Shown piece by piece: positions 55,121 through 63,294 of a stretch of DNA of 64,000 nucleotides. The DNA is taken from assembly GCF_027922005.1 (NCBI RefSeq), contig NZ_BSEV01000007.1, positions 186,001 through 250,000 of the forward strand. The letters are read 5' to 3'. Positions within the stretch are counted from its first letter, which is position 1. Every line of letters starts with the position of its first letter. A program made the translations under genes and the position numbers. Below the pieces are notes generated by a model, which searched no databases, had not been told where the DNA came from, and worked only from the letters and a program-made list of their open reading frames with translations. The stretch comes from Streptosporangium carneum (lineage in GTDB: Bacteria > Actinomycetota > Actinomycetes > Streptosporangiales > Streptosporangiaceae).

Positions 55121-55698
55121 CGCGGACACGCCCGGCCAGGCGCGCCCGTCACGTCGGCACCGGTGCCGGTGCCGGTGCCGCGGTTGTACGGCAGGCGGGC
55201 CAGGAGCATGCCCATCATGCAGTTGTCGCTGGCCCCGGCGTAGGTCAGCCCCGCGCCGACGAACCCGGTGACCAGCAGGGCCCAGGGCACCCAGAGGCTC
55301 GCCACGACCGAGACCAGGACCAGGAGTCCCGCGACCAGGCGGACCTGCCGCTCCAGGCTCCAGCGCTGCCTTCCCCGGACGACGGGGGCGCCGGAGGCGA
55401 TCCAGGAGCCCATCCCACCCGCCAGGACCGCCGTCTCCCGCACTCCGGCGGACGCCAGCTTCGCCTGGGCGGTGCGGGCGCGGCCGCCCGACTGGCAGAC
55501 GAGCACGACCCCGCCGGACGCCTCCCCCTGGGGCAGGGGCAGGCTCTCGTCGAGCCGGTCCAGCGGGAGGTTGACCGCGCCCTCGATGTGCGCGGTCTCG
55601 AACTCGGCGGGGGTGCGCACGTCCAGCAGCAGCACGCCGGAGCCCGAGGCGGTCAGGGCACGGGCGGAGGCCACGTCGACGGTGGATGAGAGGATCAA
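55117..55698 (-). CDS. rhodanese domain fused to a DUF2892 membrane segment
   Basis: 193 residues. An N-terminal rhodanese (about 8-105) has LDVRTPAEFETAHIEGAVNLPL and active-site Cys in LVCQSGGRA. A DUF2892-like pair of helices (about 118-155, RQVRLVAGLLVLVSVVASLW) tethers it to the membrane. It starts at TTG with GGAG 7 bases upstream. It moves sulfane sulfur between persulfide and acceptor and is coupled to the TauE permease. Confidence 0.93.
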   Translation of the reverse strand: MILSSTVDVASARALTASGSGVLLLDVRTPAEFETAHIEGAVNLPLDRLDESLPLPQGEASGGVVLVCQSGGRARTAQAKLASAGVRETAVLAGGMGSWIASGAPVVRGRQRWSLERQVRLVAGLLVLVSVVASLWVPWALLVTGFVGAGLTYAGASDNCMMGMLLARLPYNRGTGTGTGADVTGAPGRACPR

Positions 55699-55838
55699 GG
55701 AAGTTCTCCGTTCGGTGTGGTTCTTCGGAAGCGACGCCGACGTGGCGGGCGGCGCGGCGGGCGGCGCGCGAGGCGGACAGGCCCCGCGCGGCGGGCGCGC
55801 GGGCCCCGCGGCGGCCGGCCAGGCTTCTGTGTGACGGG

Positions 55839-57173
55839 TCAGGCCTCGAGGGCGGCGGCCACGTCGTGGGCTCCCGAGCCGTTGAGCACCACCGCCCGGT
55901 AGCCCTCGCGGGCGAGGATCGTCGCGGCGATCGATGCGCGGCGGCCCGAGCCGCAGGCGACCAGCACCCGGCGGTCGCGGTCCAGCTCGGCGGGGACGCC
56001 CTCGGCGACCAGGTCGGGCAGGAACCGCTCGGTCGCACCGGGCAGCGGGGCCGCGCGCCGCTCCACGGGCATCCGGACGTCCAGCACCTGGGCTCCGGAC
56101 GTCAGGGCGAGGAAGCCCTCCAGGTCCACCAGGTCGAACCGGGCGCTCCCGATGTCGCCGAGGTCGCGGACGACGCCCCTGACGTCGTCCATGCCGATCC
56201 TGCTGAGCTGCGTGACGGCCTCGGCCACGTCCTGGCCCGGTTCGGCGACGAGCGCGACCGGCGCGCCGTACGGCACCAGCCAGCCGGCCCAGCTGCCGAA
56301 GTCGTCGCCGAGTTCGATCCCGGTCGAGCCGGGGACGAACCCTGCGGCCTGTTCCCCCCTGGGCCTGACGTCGATCACGTGGACGCCGCCCCTCAGCTCC
56401 TCGGGAAGTTCCTCGGGGCCGATCTCCCGGAGGTCGCCCTCCGGCGGCGCGGGGACGCCCAGGACGTTGGCCGGACCCATGTGGGCGTAGAAGGCGGGGA
56501 TCGGCATCGGGTCCGCCAGCAGTTCCCCGGCGAACGACTCCGCGTCCGGCAGGCCGAGCAGCGCGTTGCCCTCGAGCTCGTCGCCGATCGTCGAGGTGTG
56601 CCGGCCCGCGCCGCTGACACCGCAGAACGAGCCCTCGCCGTGGGTCGGGTAGAGGCCGACGTCACGGGGAAGGGCGGCGAGCCGGCGCAGCGAGCCGTAC
56701 TGGAGCCTGGCCAGCGTTCCGGCGCGCTCGGGTCCCAGCAGGTCCGGACGTCCCGCGGAGGTGACGAGCAGGCTGCCGCCGGAGAACACCGCGACCGGTT
56801 CGCCGTCGATCAGCACCAGATAGCTGGTGTGCTCGGGGGTGTGGCCCGGGGTGTGGATCGGGCGGATGGTCAGCCCGTCCGTGCCGGGGATGTCCTCCAG
56901 GTGGAAGGCGGGCGTGTGCGGGTAGGCGGCCGCGGAGGCGGCGGGCAGCACCAGTTCGGCGCCGGTGCGCAGCGCGGCCTGCTCGGCGCCTGACAGGTAG
57001 TCGTTGTGCAGGTGGGTCTCCAGCACGAACCGCAGGTCGACGTCCCGCTCGGCGGCGGCGTCCAGGAAGCGGCCGATGTCACGCTGGGGATCGACGAGCA
57101 CGCCCTTGCCCTCGTGGGTGAGCAGATAGGTCTGGTCTCCCAGACCGGGGGTCCTGAAGGGGATGACCTCCAT
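55839..57173 (-). CDS. persulfide dioxygenase (metallo-beta-lactamase fold) fused to two rhodanese domains
   Basis: 444 residues. The MBL-type dioxygenase (about 1-245) has THLHNDYLSG, HTPGHTPEH, FSGGSLLV and YPTHGEGSFC metal-binding motifs of the ETHE1/CstB type. The first rhodanese (about 255-345) lacks a catalytic Cys (VALVAEPGQDV); the second (about 360-440) has it in LVACGSGRRA. Such enzymes oxidise glutathione- or mycothiol-persulfide to sulfite and the rhodanese makes thiosulfate. The ATG at 57173 follows GGAG. Two copies of the CstR-type operator lie just upstream. Confidence 0.93.
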   Translation of the reverse strand: MEVIPFRTPGLGDQTYLLTHEGKGVLVDPQRDIGRFLDAAAERDVDLRFVLETHLHNDYLSGAEQAALRTGAELVLPAASAAAYPHTPAFHLEDIPGTDGLTIRPIHTPGHTPEHTSYLVLIDGEPVAVFSGGSLLVTSAGRPDLLGPERAGTLARLQYGSLRRLAALPRDVGLYPTHGEGSFCGVSGAGRHTSTIGDELEGNALLGLPDAESFAGELLADPMPIPAFYAHMGPANVLGVPAPPEGDLREIGPEELPEELRGGVHVIDVRPRGEQAAGFVPGSTGIELGDDFGSWAGWLVPYGAPVALVAEPGQDVAEAVTQLSRIGMDDVRGVVRDLGDIGSARFDLVDLEGFLALTSGAQVLDVRMPVERRAAPLPGATERFLPDLVAEGVPAELDRDRRVLVACGSGRRASIAATILAREGYRAVVLNGSGAHDVAAALEA

Positions 57174-57192
57174 GACCTCACTCCTTTCCTTG

Positions 57193-57238
57193 GTACCCCG
57201 GGGGGTATGCAGCAGACGAAAAATACCCCGGGGGGTAT
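57193..57238 (-). promoter_or_regulatory. two CsoR/CstR-type operators before the persulfide dioxygenase
   Basis: GTACCCCGGGGGGTAT (57193-57208) and ATACCCCGGGGGGTAT (57223-57238) lie 30 bp apart (about three helical turns) with the second 50 bases before the start codon. Such ATACCCC/GGGGTAT sites are the known binding type of CsoR/CstR repressors. Confidence 0.85.
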
Positions 57239-57343
57239 CTGGAGAACACGGATGACCCATTCCATGAGGAACGGGGGCCGCTCGGCCCGAGGACGGGCCC
57301 ACGGCCCGGGGAGCGGGCGTCCGGCCCGCCCCCGGGAGGGCGA

Positions 57344-57670
<327 letters not shown>

Positions 57671-57900
57671 TCAGTTCAGAGAGTCAATCATCCGACAGAC
57701 ATCGCGGAACCGGCGGACCTCCCGGTCAAGGCCGTCGCGGGCGCGCGCCCCACCGGGCCTGCCGGGCGCGGACGGCTTTCCGGAAGACGCGTCGTCGGTC
57801 TCCCGCACGAGGTCCCCGGCCGTCCCCCTGCCTCCGCGGAACGGATCCGGACAGCGCCGCCGGTCCGCCCGGGGAGACGGGGACGGCCTCCCGACTCCCG

Positions 57901-58860
57901 TCACAGCTGCTTCAGCGGCCCGTGCCTCTCCAACCAGTGACGGTAGGCGGGGGCGCGCTGCGACTCCGTCCAGTAGGTGGTGGTGAGCACCCTGACCAGG
58001 TCGTCGGCGTGCGCGCTGATCGGGCCGGGAGCGGTCCATCCGATGAGATGGCGAAACCGCAGGGGAGAGTCGATCAGCGGACGGATCACGATGCCCTCAC
58101 GGCCCGGGGCCGTGGCCTGGAACAGGCTGACGCAGCGCCCCTCCGCCACCAGGTCGACCCCCACCTCGAGGTTGACCCCGTAGGCCACGCGCGGCGTGAA
58201 GCCGTGCCTGGTGCAGGTGCTCCAGAAGTACTCGCGCGGCCCCGACTCCAGCGGGGTGGGCAGGGCCCAGTCTTCCTCCGCGAGGTCGCGCAGCTCGATC
58301 TCCTGCCGCTCCGCCAGCGGATGGTTCGACGGCAGCCCGACGAACAGCGGCTCGACCGCGATGGCGGTGTACACCGCGCCCGGCGGCGGGGAGAGCCTGT
58401 GGTCCGGATAGTCGTCAAGGGTCGCCAGCTCGATCCGCTCCGACTCGAGCAGGCGCGGCAGCGTGTCGATCGTCTGCTCGGTGAGCAGCCTGATCTCCGC
58501 GCCGGGAAGCAACTGGCGGAGCGTTCTCGCCAGGTAGATCCTCAGGCGGGTCGGGGCGCAGCCGACGCGTATCGGCGCTATCTCGTCGGGAGGAGGCGTG
58601 TAGCGCCTGGCGGTCCGCTCGAGCTCGTCGACGGCGGAGACCAGGGACCGGGAGCGGACCAGCAGCCACTCGCCCAGCCGGGTCGGGCGAGCCCCGTCGG
58701 GGCCGCGGTCGAACAGGGGATCGCCGAACATCTGCTCGATGCGGCGCAGCTGAGCGGTGAGCGCGGGCTGGGACATCTTCAGGGTCGCGGCCGCCCTGGA
58801 GATGCTCCCGCTGTCCGCGATCGCGCACAGCACCCTCAGATGACGAACCTGGAGATCCAC
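57901..58860 (-). CDS. LysR-family transcriptional regulator
   Basis: 319 residues from the GTG at 58860 (VDLQVRHLRVLCAIADSGS). The helix-turn-helix SISRAAATLKMSQPALTAQLRRIEQ is followed by a co-inducer domain (IRVGCAPTRLRIYLARTLRQLL ... PLFVGLPSNHPLAERQEIELRDL). The neighbouring 1.27 kb upstream holds no gene that it obviously controls, and downstream lies the CstR operator region. Its target is unknown. Confidence 0.93.
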   Translation of the reverse strand: MDLQVRHLRVLCAIADSGSISRAAATLKMSQPALTAQLRRIEQMFGDPLFDRGPDGARPTRLGEWLLVRSRSLVSAVDELERTARRYTPPPDEIAPIRVGCAPTRLRIYLARTLRQLLPGAEIRLLTEQTIDTLPRLLESERIELATLDDYPDHRLSPPPGAVYTAIAVEPLFVGLPSNHPLAERQEIELRDLAEEDWALPTPLESGPREYFWSTCTRHGFTPRVAYGVNLEVGVDLVAEGRCVSLFQATAPGREGIVIRPLIDSPLRFRHLIGWTAPGPISAHADDLVRVLTTTYWTESQRAPAYRHWLERHGPLKQL

Positions 58861-59022
58861 GCATCGAGAGTAAAAGCAAAGAAGCTTTCCAGTAAGGCCT
58901 AATCGCCGAAGAAGGCAGGACACGCTTTGGAAACGAGGCATCTTTGTCGGGTATACACCGTTAAATCCCCCAAGAAACCGATCCCCGCTTCCGCCGCCCC
59001 GGGCCGCGGACCTCCCTCGGCA

Positions 59023-59046
59023 CCGGTACGGCGAGCGGCGACGCGG
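59023..59046. repeat. dispersed 24-bp repeat, copy B
   Basis: Identical over 24 bases to 43892-43915 (copy A). Similarity continues loosely downstream to about 59078. Reading the minus strand of both gives SPLAVP in one frame, so they may descend from a common coding sequence. Confidence 0.55.
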
Positions 59047-59962
59047 CCCGGATCGCCGTCGACGGCGGCGCGCGCCCCGCCCTCCCGTTTCACCCCGTCA
59101 CCAACCGCGAAACAGGTCGTTCCAGAACGTCGGCGACGTCGCCGCCGGGTCGGCCGCCTCCGCCCCGCCCTCTAGATGCCCCTTTCGGCGAGAGGGCCGA
59201 CGCCCGCCCGGCCGACGGCCTCCCGAACTCCCGGAAGCCACGGAGCGGCGCCGGAAACAAGGGAGATCGTTTTTACGACATCCAACCTGAGCACCCCTCG
59301 CGATCACTCCCATATGAGGCTCGATAAAATCACAGGAACCACCCAGTTAGCGTAATTGTGGACGACCGCCAGTAAACCTCAGTCGACGGCCATAAACGCT
59401 CTAATGCACATATATGAGCTTCTCGGCCGGGCACCCGCCGCCTCCGCGGGAACCGTGGAGCAGAGCGCACCGACATGGCCGCGTCCCCCCACCCGTGAGG
59501 CGCCCCCTTCGGTGAGACGGCCGATGCCCGCCCCCGAAAACCGACCGGGCCCAGGAACGACGCAGCACGGAGCCGGGCAAGGCGAGGCCGGGCAAGGCAG
59601 GGCGGCGCGGCGCGGCGCGGCGCGGAAAGTGGAGGGCGACGCGGAGGGCGGAGAGCGGCACGGAAGACCGAGGCGAAAGGCTGAGGCGGAGGGCGGCGCG
59701 GAGGCGGAGGGCCGAGGCGGAGGGCGGATCAGGATATGGCGAAACGGGGCGGAGCGAGCGGCTGACCCATTGGACACGATCGGCGTTCCAGACGGCACGG
59801 TCGGTGACAATGGCCGCGATCCCCTATCAGCACGACAGCCTCAAATGGCTCCTGAGCTGTGGACCTTGTCAGCGACAACGCGACGGAAGGCCGACCCCAG
59901 GCGGCCGAGTTGAGTCGGTGATCCGGATGGCAAGGAGCAATTCGGGCACGGAGGTGCAGGTG

Positions 59963-60018
59963 TTGACATTCCAGGAATAAAACTTGTTATGGACATTGAC
60001 TGAATTTCTCTCGATAAT
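59963..60018 (+). promoter_or_regulatory. tandem promoter candidates for the chitinase
   Basis: TTGACA (59963-59968) is followed 16 bases later by TGTTAT (59985-59990). TGGACA (59990-59995) is followed 17 bases later by GATAAT (60013-60018). Both resemble housekeeping-sigma promoters, and the second is the stronger. They lie in an AT-rich block about 115-165 bases before the chitinase start. TGTTGAC occurs twice (59961-59967 and near 60029) as a possible regulator half-site. Confidence 0.55.
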
Positions 60019-60130
60019 TCGTTGCACCTGTTGACCTCAAGCCCCCCACAGCGCGGCCTATCAACCCTTTGCCGCGCTGTCTATGCCCGGTGACCTGTCA
60101 CGTCCGGGCGACAGAAGGGTTGTACCCCCC

Positions 60131-61714
60131 ATGAAGCGAACCCCCCGCCTACTCGCGCTCGCAGTGTCGATACTGCTGGCGACCCTGGGTGTCCTCATCA
60201 CGCAGACGTCGGCCCAAGCGGCCAACCTGCTCGCGAACCCGGGCTTCGAAGCCGGATCCCTCTCCCCCTGGTCATGCACCGGCGGGCTGGGATCGGTCGT
60301 CAGCACCCCGGTCCGCTCCGGCTCCGGCGCTCTCGCCGGCGCGGCGAGCGGCTCCGACACCGCCCAGTGCACCCAGACCGTGACCGTCCTGCCGAACACC
60401 GCCTACAACGTGAGCGCCTGGGTGCGCGGCAGCTACGTGTACCTCGGCGTGAACGGCGGCTCGTCCCGCTGGACCTCGTCGGCGTCGACGTACACGCAGC
60501 TCAGCGTCTCGTTCACCACCGGAGCCAACCAGACCAGCGCCGTGGTCTACCTGCACGGCTGGTACGGGCAGGGCACCTACTACGCCGACGACGTCAGCTT
60601 CGACGGTCCCGGCCCCTCGCCCTCGCCGACTCCGACCACCTCCCCCTCTCCGACGGTCTCGCCCTCGCCGACGGTCTCCCCGTCTCCGACCGTCTCGCCC
60701 TCCCCGACCGTCTCCCCCTCTCCGACGGTCTCCCCCTCGCCCTCGCCGACCGGCGGCGTCACCTGCCCGGTGAAGTCGAGGCCCGCGGGCAAGGTCACCC
60801 AGGGCTACTGGGAGAACTGGGACGGTGCGATCAACGGCGTGCACCCGCCGTTCGGCTGGACCCCGATCAACGACCCCCGCATCAAGCAGCACGGCTACAA
60901 CGTGATCAACGCCGCCTTCCCGGTCATCCGCTCCGACGGCACCGTGCTGTGGGAGGACGGGATGGACGCCACCGTCAAGGTCTCCACTCCGGCTGAGATG
61001 TGCGACGCCAAGGCCGCGGGCGCCACCATCCTGATGTCGATCGGCGGCGCGACGGCCGGCATCGACCTCAGCTCCAGCACCGTCGCCGACAAGTTCGTCG
61101 CGACCGTCGTGCCGATCCTGAAGAAGTACAACTTCGACGGCATCGACATCGACATCGAGACCGGCCTGTCCGGCAGCGGCAACATCAACCAGCTGTCCGC
61201 GTCGCAGTCCAACCTCATCCGGATCATCGACGGCGTGCTCGCCCAGATGCCCTCCAACTTCGGCCTGACCATGGCCCCCGAGACGGCCTACGTCACCGGC
61301 GGCAGCGTGACCTACGGCTCGATCTGGGGCGCGTACCTGCCGATCATCAAGAAGTACGCCGACAACGGCCGCCTCTGGTGGCTGAACATGCAGTACTACA
61401 ACGGAAGCATGTACGGCTGCTCCGGCGACTCCTACTCCGCGGGCACGGTTCAGGGCTTCGTCGCCCAGACCACCTGCCTGGACAAGGGCCTGGTCATCCA
61501 GGGCACCACGATCAGGGTTCCCCTCGACAAGCAGGTCCCCGGTCTGCCCGCCCAGCCCGGAGCCGGAGGCGGCTACATGTCCCCCTCCCTGGTCTCCCAG
61601 AGCTGGAACAGCTTCAGCGGCGGCCTCAAGGGCCTGATGACCTGGTCCATCAACTGGGACGGCTCGAAGGGCTGGACCTTCGGCGACAACGCCAAGTCGC
61701 TGCAGGGCCGCTGA
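60131..61714 (+). CDS. secreted GH18 chitinase with N-terminal carbohydrate-binding module
   Basis: 527 residues. The signal peptide ends near TSAQA, followed by a jelly-roll CBM (about 30-160, NLLANPGFEAG ... YYADDVSFDGPG), a Pro/Ser/Thr linker of SPSPTV repeats (about 163-210) and a GH18 barrel (about 215-527). The barrel carries the catalytic motif DGIDIDIE (Glu343), SIGGATAG and LMTWSINWDGSKGW. It would hydrolyse chitin outside the cell. The ATG at 60131 begins the signal peptide. It has its own promoter and a strong terminator, so it is monocistronic. Confidence 0.96.
   Translation: MKRTPRLLALAVSILLATLGVLITQTSAQAANLLANPGFEAGSLSPWSCTGGLGSVVSTPVRSGSGALAGAASGSDTAQCTQTVTVLPNTAYNVSAWVRGSYVYLGVNGGSSRWTSSASTYTQLSVSFTTGANQTSAVVYLHGWYGQGTYYADDVSFDGPGPSPSPTPTTSPSPTVSPSPTVSPSPTVSPSPTVSPSPTVSPSPSPTGGVTCPVKSRPAGKVTQGYWENWDGAINGVHPPFGWTPINDPRIKQHGYNVINAAFPVIRSDGTVLWEDGMDATVKVSTPAEMCDAKAAGATILMSIGGATAGIDLSSSTVADKFVATVVPILKKYNFDGIDIDIETGLSGSGNINQLSASQSNLIRIIDGVLAQMPSNFGLTMAPETAYVTGGSVTYGSIWGAYLPIIKKYADNGRLWWLNMQYYNGSMYGCSGDSYSAGTVQGFVAQTTCLDKGLVIQGTTIRVPLDKQVPGLPAQPGAGGGYMSPSLVSQSWNSFSGGLKGLMTWSINWDGSKGWTFGDNAKSLQGR
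60641..60730. repeat. 18-bp tandem repeat encoding the SPSPTV linker
   Basis: Five units of TCCCCCTCTCCGACGGTC and variants (TCG/TCC, GAC/GACC) in the chitinase linker. The unit length keeps the frame. Confidence 0.9.
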
Positions 61715-61746
61715 CCGGACGCCCGACACCCGAACACCTGAACACC

Positions 61747-61782
61747 CGAAGGCCACTCCCGATCACTCGGGGGTGGCCTTCG
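61747..61782 (+). terminator. strong terminator after the chitinase
   Basis: 16-base arms (CGAAGGCCACTCCCGA and its complement with one G-T pair) around a 4-base loop TCAC, 33 bases after the stop. Confidence 0.85.
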
Positions 61783-61904
61783 GCCTTGTGCCCGCCGGAC
61801 GGGACCCGAACCGCGCCGTCGGCGCGGCCCGGCGAGTGAACACGGCCCGCTCACCCGCCCGAACCCCTGGCGCCGGCGTTCCCGGAGTCGGCTTCGGGCG
61901 CGCC

Positions 61905-62025
61905 CCTGAGGCCGGTGTCGAGCCTGGCGCGGACGTTCCTGAGGCCGGTGTCGAGCCTGGCGCGGACGTTCCTGAGGCCGGTGTCGAGCTTGGCGCGGAC
62001 GTTCCTGAGGCCGGTGTCGAGCCTG
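61905..62025. repeat. 33-bp tandem repeat, about 3.7 copies
   Basis: Units begin CCTGAGGCCGGTGTCGAGCC and continue for 33 bases, with four copies nearly identical (one T for C change in the third). All six frames are open over the repeat, so I cannot say which is coding, if any. It lies between the chitinase terminator and the response regulator gene, with no ribosome site that I can recognise. The 61783-62123 interval has no other feature. Confidence 0.85.
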
Positions 62026-62123
62026 TCCTTGAGATCGGGCTCAAGGGCCCTGATTCCGCCTGGCCGAGAAGGGCTGGTTCGACCTGACGCCGTCGTCGGG
62101 AACCTCGCGGGAAAGCCCTCCGA

Positions 62124-62771
62124 TCAGGACTCCCCGATCCTGACAAGCCCCTGCTCGTAGGCCACGATCACGGCCTGCGCCCGGTCCCGTGCGTCGATCT
62201 TGGCGAACAGCGCCGTCACGTGGTTCTTGACCGTGCTCGGCGAGAGGTCGAGCGCGGCGGCGATCTCGGCGTTGGACAGACCCTTGCCGATGAGCACGAG
62301 CACCTCCTGCTCCCTGGCGGTGAGCCCGCCGAGCGCGGCGCGTTTCCGCTCGCCCCTGACGTGGGTGCGGATGAGGCCGAGGAGCAGGCGTGGCGCGACG
62401 ATCGCCGTGCCGCCGTGCACGGTCCTGACGGCCTCGATCAGCTCCTCGGGGGAGACGTCCTTGGGCAGGAAGCCGTTCGCGCCCGCCCTGAGGGCGGCGA
62501 CGACGTTCTCGTCCAGGTCGAAGGTGCTGAGCACGAGCACCTTGGTCCGCGAAAGCTCGGCGGTGACGCGTTCCGTCGCGGCCACGCCGTCCAGCCTGGG
62601 CATGTGCAGGTCCATGATCACGACATCGGGCAGCAGTTCACGGCAGAGCGCCAGCGCCTCCAGGCCGTCCGCGGCCTCGCCGACCACCGTGATGTCGGGC
62701 TGGGCGTTCAGCATGAGCCGGTAACCGGTCCTGACCAGGGTGTGGTCGTCCACCAGCAGCACGGTGATCAC
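62124..62771 (-). CDS. NarL-family response regulator (orphan)
   Basis: 215 residues from the GTG at 62771 (MITVLLVDDHTLVRTGYRLM). The receiver has phospho-acceptor Asp54 (VVIMDLHMPR), VLSTFD and FLPKDVSPEE. The LuxR helix-turn-helix has GLTAREQEVLVLIGKGLSNAEIA and TVKNHV. The start overlaps the stop of a degraded histidine kinase fragment (GTGA), the usual arrangement when the kinase is intact. Its kinase is apparently lost, so it may respond to another kinase or to small phosphodonors. Confidence 0.93.
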   Translation of the reverse strand: MITVLLVDDHTLVRTGYRLMLNAQPDITVVGEAADGLEALALCRELLPDVVIMDLHMPRLDGVAATERVTAELSRTKVLVLSTFDLDENVVAALRAGANGFLPKDVSPEELIEAVRTVHGGTAIVAPRLLLGLIRTHVRGERKRAALGGLTAREQEVLVLIGKGLSNAEIAAALDLSPSTVKNHVTALFAKIDARDRAQAVIVAYEQGLVRIGES

Positions 62772-62974
62772 AGTGGCGGCCCCGCGCAGATCGGGACGTG
62801 CTCCGTCCGTCGCGGTCCCGTCCCCGAGTCCACGCCGCGCGACGCCGCCCGCCCGGCCGTCCCCGCCTGTCCGGAGCCCTCGGCGAGGACCGGACTCACG
62901 GCCGTCCTGTCGTCCAGCACCTCGACCTCCACCATCTGACGTTCGCGGCCGATCCGTGCGGCGGACCGCGCGTC
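62768..62974 (-). pseudogene. C-terminal remnant of a histidine kinase
   Basis: The frame overlapping the response regulator start reads DARSAARIGRERQMVEVEVL, then DDRTAVSPVLAEGSGQ, which matches the end of a HATPase domain (VRIGREGQTVEVEVxDDGTA ... GSGHGLIGMRERA). After GSGQ the family motif is lost and the rest is unrelated. The conserved DDG is DDR. Upstream of residue DARSA the frame has no kinase sequence. It is therefore a truncated and frameshifted fragment of the kinase that belonged to the downstream regulator. Confidence 0.65.
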
Positions 62975-63087
62975 CGAGGGACACGGCCTCTCTGACCTGT
63001 ACGTACGAATGATCTTAATTCACGCCGGGTCGGCCGCACAGCCGTCGATCGCCACCCGGCCTGCCCGGCGCAGGGCCGCCGTCCCTG

Positions 63088-63147
63088 TTGACACGTCCAG
63101 GCCGCCGCCTCATTATGAACAAGCATTCATGAACACTCGTTCATAAT
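63088..63147 (+). promoter_or_regulatory. promoter with double TetR-type operator upstream of the methyltransferase
   Basis: TTGACA (63088-63093) is followed 17 bases later by CATTAT (63111-63116). Overlapping its -10 are two adjacent 14-bp inverted repeats, TGAACAAGCATTCA (63116-63129) and TGAACACTCGTTCA (63130-63143), flanked by ATTATGAAC and GTTCATAAT (63112-63120 and 63139-63147). This is a typical arrangement for a TetR-family repressor. No tetR gene is adjacent, but the gene cut by the window edge or the region beyond may hold one. Confidence 0.7.
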
Positions 63148-63233
63148 GACACGTCGTGATCACACAGGACTTCGCACGACGTCGGGCCCGCCGCGGCGTC
63201 CGGCCGACCGCGCTGTCCGGCAGCCACTCACGT

Positions 63234-63284
63234 CCGACAACCACGCACGCCCGACAACCACGCACGCCCGACAACCACGCACAG
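63234..63284. repeat. 17-bp tandem repeat, three copies
   Basis: CCGACAACCACGCACGC three times in a row (the last ends CAG), between the operator and the methyltransferase ribosome site. It is not long enough or structured enough to be a CRISPR. Confidence 0.85.
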
Positions 63285-63294
63285 GGAGAACGCG

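Larger units (their letters stand above)
58861..60130. other. 1.27-kb gene-free region with diverged repeats
   Basis: Neither strand shows a gene with domain character. It contains copy B of the 24-bp repeat (59023-59046). It also has two related blocks, GCCCCTTTCGGCGAGAGGGC near 59175 and GCGCCCCCTTCGGTGAGACG near 59500 (both followed by CCGATGCCCGCCC-like sequence), AT-rich islands at about 59270-59420, purine-rich GCGGAGGGC repeats at 59635-59735, and the chitinase promoters near its right end. It looks like eroded former coding DNA. Confidence 0.55.

Noticed and set aside
61905..62025. 33-bp direct repeats as a CRISPR array
   Set aside because: The units are head to tail with no spacers and no cas genes nearby.
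63234..63284. 17-bp repeats as CRISPR or iterons
   Set aside because: Three contiguous copies without spacers and no replication gene nearby.
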